A stretch of 64,000 nt of DNA. It comes from CAVRQM01 sp963822705 (GTDB lineage Bacteria; Pseudomonadota; Alphaproteobacteria; Acetobacterales; Acetobacteraceae). The first letter of the stretch is position 1. Each line of letters opens with the position of its first letter. Made by a program: the position numbers and the translations under genes. Below, one piece after another: positions 59,675 through 64,000 of the stretch. The notes under the pieces were generated by a model. The model did not search any database, was not told the DNA's origin, and saw nothing but the letters and a program-made list of their open reading frames with translations. Location of the stretch: contig CAWGIX010000011.1 of assembly GCA_963822705.1 (NCBI GenBank), forward strand, positions 62,001 through 126,000. Direction: 5' to 3'.

Positions 59675-61606
59675 TCAGCCGGCATCCAGAAGGAAATCGA
59701 GCAGATCCAGACGCGCGATCGCGTCGCTCCGGTCGGCCACAGCCAGGGCTTCGAGCCCGCAGCCGATCTCCCGCTGGTCGCCGCCGCCGGTGAACGGCCC
59801 CAGACTGTACGGTGCCACCATCATCGAGACGAGCACCTCCTGGCCCGGAGCTGAACTCAGCGATGCTCGCACCAGACGGCGCTGGCCGGCCCGCAACGCC
59901 ACCGGGAACGAACCGGCAGCGCCGCCCGCCTGCACCTCTATGGTCTGGTCGCGCGGACCCCCGCGCAGCACCAGGTAGAGTTGGTCCACTCCGGCCTGGT
60001 CAGGCATCGTCAACAGCACCTGTGCCTGTGCCAGCCGTGACCAGCAGCCCCACTCCTCGGCATCGTGCCAGCCGAGCCCGTGTTTCAGGGTTTGCCCCGA
60101 CGCCCTGCCATGCACGGGCTGGCCGTTCTGGTTGCGGCGCGCGAACGTGTAGAGACAGCCGGGGTCCATGCGTGCCGGCAAGGCGCGCGGCCGGGTGGGA
60201 ACGTGGCGGACCGTCTCGACCACCTGCCAGAGCACGTCCGACCAGACCCGCGGCTTGAAGCGCGCGCGTATTCTCGCTTCCAGATCGTTGCGGATCGTCC
60301 GGTTCATGAGCCGCTCGACGGCCGCACAAAATCCCGCACGCGATTCCGGTTCGTAATAGACCGCGAACGGGCCGCCCGCCTCCGGCAGCGACGAGTGGTT
60401 GGGCACCACCGGCACGCGGCCGTGGCACAGGCTTTCCGTCACCGGCAGTCCCCAGCCCTCGTAATGCGAGCAGTACACGCTGAACTCCGCGGTGCGGTAG
60501 AGCGCCGCCAGATCAAGGTCGGACTGTGTTCCCACCAGGCGGATGCGCTGCGCCAGCTGCGGGTGAACACGCAACCAGTTCAGGGTGTATTCCACCAGCC
60601 ATCCCTGCTTGCCGACGCAGATCAGGTCCGGCACCGCGTCGCCGTGCCGTTCGACCAGCGCCTGCCAGCATTGGAACACAAAAATGTGGTTCTTGCGCGC
60701 TTCCACGGTGGCCACGAACAGCGCGAAGGGACGATGGATTCCGAGGCGCGCGTGTGTGATCGCGTCGAGCCGGGCCGATGCCACGGCCCCGGGCTGCGGG
60801 CCGTCATCGAACCGGGCGTCCAGCCGCACGACGTGCGGTTCCGCGGGGCAGCCGCTCCTGGCCTCCGCAAGAGCTGCCACGTCGCGCGCCGTGTGCTCCG
60901 AGTTGGCCAGCACGAGATCGGCGACCCGCATCGCCTCATGAAACCAGGTGCCGAAATCGTCCACCAGGCCGGCGGAGCAGGTTTCGGGCATACGCAGCGG
61001 GATGCAGTCGTGCACGAACGGCGCGTAAAGCACGCCACGCTCGCGTTGCAGGTGCTGCACATAGCAGAGATAATCCGGGATCCACCACGACGTGCCGATG
61101 TTCACCAGCACGTCGCCGGTCGAGAAGGGCGCTGTCGGGCTGGTCGCTATGGCCTGCCGGAGTGCCGCAGTGAGGGTATGCCAGGCATCCTCATCGCCCC
61201 CGGACCCGCCGGAACTGGCGTGGCAGGCGGCCCGGCAGACCGAGGCCAGCAGTGCCTCGGGAACCGGCACCCAGCATCGCCGCGCCGCATCGAAGCTGCA
61301 AGCACAGATGCGACCGGATGCGTTGCCGTTGTCCCGCGCCAGGCTGGCGCGAAAAATACCGATCTGGACTCGCTGAATGCCGGTCGGGGCGCGATTGTCC
61401 TCGAAGTAATGGACCAGGTCGGTATAATCGAACCAGACCGTCCCGGAGCGAGCGACCGCAACCTCCGGTGCCTGCCGTTGCTGCCCGACATCGAGCTTTG
61501 CCGCATGGATGCGAAGCACCTTTTCGCCGGCGGCTCCGGGCGGTTCTGCTCGGGACCTGGAGACCGAAACGGCCCTGCCTCGCGGAACGGTCTTGAGATC
61601 GTCCAT
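59675..61606 (-). CDS. Large GT4 glycosyltransferase
   Basis: 643 residues from the ATG at 61606, preceded by AGGGGGCC; another ATG at 61621 is possible. The N-terminal half has TVWFDYTDLVHYFEDNRAPT and GIQRVQIGIFRA, typical of this acetobacterial/rhizobial GT4 group; the catalytic domain shows LFVATVEARKNH, CSHYEGWGLPVTESLCHGRVP and the second glutamate in HSSLPEAGG. The last 150 residues form an extra beta-rich domain. Likely adds sugars during surface polysaccharide synthesis. Convergent with the TonB receptor. Confidence 0.85.
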   Translation of the reverse strand: MDDLKTVPRGRAVSVSRSRAEPPGAAGEKVLRIHAAKLDVGQQRQAPEVAVARSGTVWFDYTDLVHYFEDNRAPTGIQRVQIGIFRASLARDNGNASGRICACSFDAARRCWVPVPEALLASVCRAACHASSGGSGGDEDAWHTLTAALRQAIATSPTAPFSTGDVLVNIGTSWWIPDYLCYVQHLQRERGVLYAPFVHDCIPLRMPETCSAGLVDDFGTWFHEAMRVADLVLANSEHTARDVAALAEARSGCPAEPHVVRLDARFDDGPQPGAVASARLDAITHARLGIHRPFALFVATVEARKNHIFVFQCWQALVERHGDAVPDLICVGKQGWLVEYTLNWLRVHPQLAQRIRLVGTQSDLDLAALYRTAEFSVYCSHYEGWGLPVTESLCHGRVPVVPNHSSLPEAGGPFAVYYEPESRAGFCAAVERLMNRTIRNDLEARIRARFKPRVWSDVLWQVVETVRHVPTRPRALPARMDPGCLYTFARRNQNGQPVHGRASGQTLKHGLGWHDAEEWGCWSRLAQAQVLLTMPDQAGVDQLYLVLRGGPRDQTIEVQAGGAAGSFPVALRAGQRRLVRASLSSAPGQEVLVSMMVAPYSLGPFTGGGDQREIGCGLEALAVADRSDAIARLDLLDFLLDAG

Positions 61607-61798
61607 CCTGGCCCCCTTCATTGCGGAGCGTGACCAAGCGTCACGACTTGCCCAATGGTTAATGGGCGCAGATGATACGTGCGCGATTATAACGTATCAA
61701 TCTGCGGCATCCGGACGTAAACCAACCATCAAATCGCCTGTTTGCTCGTCAATTGTGGATGCACCGCCCGGCTACCTTGCCCGGGAATGGCCACACTC

Positions 61799-62725
61799 CT
61801 ATGGCTCGCGGCCACGCGCCGCGATGCGGCCTTTGTAGGTTGGCGCCCCGCCGCCTGGGATATGCAGCCGCCAGATCCGGCCTGCATTGGACGGTTCGGT
61901 GCTGACCGCTTGGACTCCGGCGTCGGTCACCCACAGCGTCTCGCCGTCGAAAACGCAATTGGTCGGGGCCTCGCCGCAGGCAATGAAACCCTCTATCTTG
62001 CCGTCAGGCGCTAGCACATGGATGCCTTTGGCGACGATGTCCGTCACATACAGGCGACCGTCAGCGCCGACCTTCAGACCATCGGGGATCGGATTCGTGC
62101 CGGGCAGCCTGCCGAGGTCCTCGATCTGCCCGTCTGGCCGCAGCCGGCCCACATGTCCGGTATAGCTCTCGTCCCAGACGATCGAACCGTCAGCCTCGGC
62201 GGTGACGCCGTTCGGGAACACAGGTTTCGGAAAAGCGACCAGCACGCGCGCAGTGCCGTCCGGTGCCAGCGAATGGATATAGCTGGGCTCGGGATTTTTC
62301 GGGTTGTAGGTCCCGGGGTCGGTGAACACCAGCCGGCCGTCGGGCGCGAAAACGAGGTCATTGGGTCCGTTTAGCTTGATGCCCTCGACCTCCGTGATCA
62401 AGGCTTCGACGCTGCCGCCTTCCCCGACGCGCTGGATCGAAGCAGCAACCATTTCCGCGGCACGCCATGGGCCCACCGTGCCGCCGTTCTGGCAGACGTA
62501 AACTGCCCCGTCGCCACCCAGCACGCACGAGTTCGGGGCACCGGCCGTGTAGGCGAACCGGCGCGGCGTGCGGTCGGGCCCCACGATCGTCAGCTGGCTG
62601 CGGTAGCTGTCGACGAACACCAGCGATCCGTCCGCAAGCACCGTCGGCCCTTCCGGCCAGCCCAATCCGGACGCGATCAATTCCGGCGCCCCCGGCCTTG
62701 CGGATCGGCTCGCACTATCGGTCAT
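61799..62725 (-). CDS. SMP-30/gluconolactonase-type lactonase
   Basis: 308 residues, six-bladed propeller hydrolase that opens sugar lactones. The metal ligands appear as Glu in GLGWPEGPTVLADGSLVFVD, Asn in LNGPNDLVFAPDG and Asp in VGADGRLYVTD. The ATG at 62725 overlaps the permease stop by four bases, so lactone hydrolysis is coupled to uptake by the neighbouring ABC importer; I infer a sugar or sugar-acid pathway. Confidence 0.87.
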   Translation of the reverse strand: MTDSASRSARPGAPELIASGLGWPEGPTVLADGSLVFVDSYRSQLTIVGPDRTPRRFAYTAGAPNSCVLGGDGAVYVCQNGGTVGPWRAAEMVAASIQRVGEGGSVEALITEVEGIKLNGPNDLVFAPDGRLVFTDPGTYNPKNPEPSYIHSLAPDGTARVLVAFPKPVFPNGVTAEADGSIVWDESYTGHVGRLRPDGQIEDLGRLPGTNPIPDGLKVGADGRLYVTDIVAKGIHVLAPDGKIEGFIACGEAPTNCVFDGETLWVTDAGVQAVSTEPSNAGRIWRLHIPGGGAPTYKGRIAARGREP

Positions 62726-63534
62726 TTCACTGCCCCCGCGGTCAAACCCCGCACGATGTAGCGTTGCACAAGCAACGAGAAGATGAGAATGGGGATCACG
62801 GTGACCACGCCCACCGTTGCGGCGATGTTCCACTCGATCGGCCGTTCCGCGCTGATCAGCGTGGCCGCACCCAGAGCAATCGTCTGGCGGTCGCGCGAGT
62901 CGATGACGTAGAGTGCCACCAAAAACTCGTTCCAAATGAAGATCGCGCTGAACAATGCCGCCGTGACCAGGCCGGGCACCAGGACCGGCAGCATGACCCG
63001 CCAAAGCACGCCGAGATGGCTGCAGCCGTCCACCAGCGCGGCATCGTCGATCTCTCTCGGCACCTCGTCGAAGAAGCCGATCATGATCCATACGATGAGC
63101 GGCAGCGAGGCGGCGATATAGGGCAATATCAGCCCGAGATAGGTGTCGCGCAGGCCGATTTCCTTCATCATCAAGAATAGCGGGATCGCGACCGCGATCG
63201 GCGGCATGAAGCGCAAGCTCAAAATCCAGTTGGCGAGGCCCTCGCTGCCACGGAAACGCAGGCGTGAGAAAGCGTAGGCGGCCGGTGTGCCGATCGCAAG
63301 CGCCAACGCCGTCGTGCTGCCGACGACGATAACGGAGTTTTCCGTGAACTCGAGCATCCCTTGAAGGTGCAGCACCTCGTGATAGTTTTTCGAGATCGGG
63401 CTCCAGTCGAAGGTCAAACGCGGGGGTACCTGACTCAAGATTTCGATGCGCCGCTTGGTCGACAGGATAACGAGATAGACGAACGGCGCAATGCCGCCGA
63501 TGCCCAGCGCGATGAGGACGATGTACACAATCAC
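62722..63534 (-). CDS. Sugar ABC transporter permease, MalG type
   Basis: 270 residues, six membrane helices. The coupling motif is EVPREIDDAALVDGCSHLGVLWRVMLP. C-terminal LLVQRYIVRGLTAGAVK is characteristic of MalG-like permeases. The GTG at 63534 gives an N-terminal helix (IVYIVLIALGIGGIAPFVYL); it lies 25 bases after the upstream permease stop. Partner of the preceding MalF-type gene. Confidence 0.9.
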   Translation of the reverse strand: MIVYIVLIALGIGGIAPFVYLVILSTKRRIEILSQVPPRLTFDWSPISKNYHEVLHLQGMLEFTENSVIVVGSTTALALAIGTPAAYAFSRLRFRGSEGLANWILSLRFMPPIAVAIPLFLMMKEIGLRDTYLGLILPYIAASLPLIVWIMIGFFDEVPREIDDAALVDGCSHLGVLWRVMLPVLVPGLVTAALFSAIFIWNEFLVALYVIDSRDRQTIALGAATLISAERPIEWNIAATVGVVTVIPILIFSLLVQRYIVRGLTAGAVK

Positions 63535-63559
63535 CCGGCCGACTACCCGCCTTGCCGCC

Positions 63560-64000
63560 TCATCGCGCGTCCCCCGGACGCAGCCGCACGTAGCGCAGCA
63601 GGATCATCGTGCCGACTACCAGGATCAGCAGCATCATGTACCCACCGCCGCGGCGTAGCCGTAATTCTGGAACTGGAAGCCGTTTTGGAAGGAGAAGAAG
63701 CTGAGGGTGGTGGTGCTGCGCGCCGGTCCTCCGTAACTGAGTCCAAAGACGAGGTCGAAGGAGCGAAAGCTGTCGACGCCCCGGAAAACGGCTGCAAAGC
63801 CGATCGCCGGCGCCAACAGCGGCAACGTCACATGCAGAAATTTCTGCAACGATCCCGCGCCGTCGATCTGCGCTGCCTCGAATACATCGTGTGGCAAAGC
63901 CTGCAGCCGAGCGTAGACGATGATGAAGACGAACGGCGTCCATTGCCAGACATCGACGAGGATGAGCGTCTTCATCGCCATCTCGACCGAGCCGAGCCAG
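63560..64000 (-). CDS. Sugar ABC transporter permease, MalF type, partial and frameshifted
   Basis: The 5' end lies outside the window. The coupling motif is HDVFEAAQIDGAGSLQKFLHVTLPLLAP. The frame shifts near 63645, where a G run in GCGGTGGGTACATGATG is one base short; adding a G continues into MMLLILVVGTMILLRYVRL and the stop at 63560. This points to a homopolymer sequencing error. Forms the channel with the MalG-type permease. Confidence 0.83.
   Translation of the reverse strand: MARLGRDGDEDAHPRRCLAMDAVRLHHRLRSAAGFATRCIRGSADRRRGIVAEISACDVAAVGAGDRLCSRFPGRRQLSLLRPRLWTQLRRTGAQHHHPQLLLLPKRLPVPELRLRRGGGYMMLLILVVGTMILLRYVRLRPGDAR

Noticed and set aside
60065..61633. 522-codon plus-strand frame opposite the GT4 gene
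   Set aside because: Antisense shadow; the minus strand carries clear glycosyltransferase motifs.

Overview
The window is GC-rich chromosomal DNA, almost fully coding, from an alphaproteobacterium. I infer Rhodospirillales and most likely Acetobacteraceae, from the overall gene complement, a cysteine-poor DksA, malate synthase G, an NADP-type isocitrate dehydrogenase and the style of the glycosyltransferases and proline-rich orphan proteins. There are no rRNA or tRNA genes, no CRISPR array and no intact transposon.

Layout. 1-5.5 kb: the 3' part of an ExeA-like ATPase, a glycine-repeat secreted protein, a GMC-oxidoreductase remnant and an amidase. 5.7-13.7 kb: a YcaO-TfuA pair on the plus strand, facing a minus-strand group made of a Phd/YefM-cyclase-ATPase-TPR fusion, a translationally coupled HETGH metallopeptidase and an orphan 188-residue protein; this is the best candidate for an undescribed system. 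14-15.1 kb: an acyltransferase. 15.2-25.4 kb: a long co-directional minus-strand catabolic block with a complete branched-chain-type ABC importer, a TRZ/ATZ-type amidohydrolase, a 2-oxoglutarate/Fe(II)-type oxygenase and a complete polar-amino-acid-type ABC importer; a DUF3830 gene diverges from it. 26-32.3 kb: an EamA exporter, malate synthase G, a 49-residue membrane protein, an acyl-CoA ligase and an aminotransferase. 32.3-41.2 kb: a nucleoside deoxyribosyltransferase coupled to a hybrid histidine kinase, NADP-isocitrate dehydrogenase, a small secreted protein, a dienelactone hydrolase, a PQQ-like beta-propeller protein and DksA. 41.7-51.1 kb: O-acetylhomoserine sulfhydrylase on the minus strand, then a plus-strand glycan operon (two NAD-sugar epimerases, a B12-binding radical SAM enzyme, one GT4 and three CgeB-like glycosyltransferases). 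51.3-56.2 kb: a ferritin-like protein, an SGNH hydrolase, OpgC and an EAL phosphodiesterase. 56.4-64 kb: a proline-rich orphan, a TonB-dependent receptor, a large GT4, and an SMP-30 lactonase coupled to two sugar ABC permeases that run off the end.

Sequence quality matters here. About one single-base indel per 6 kb interrupts otherwise perfect genes, and the stretch 41.7-47.5 kb is saturated with compensating indels. Start/stop overlaps and family motifs survive at the gene junctions, so I read most of these as sequence errors, not decay, and give full-length gene spans with the shift positions noted.
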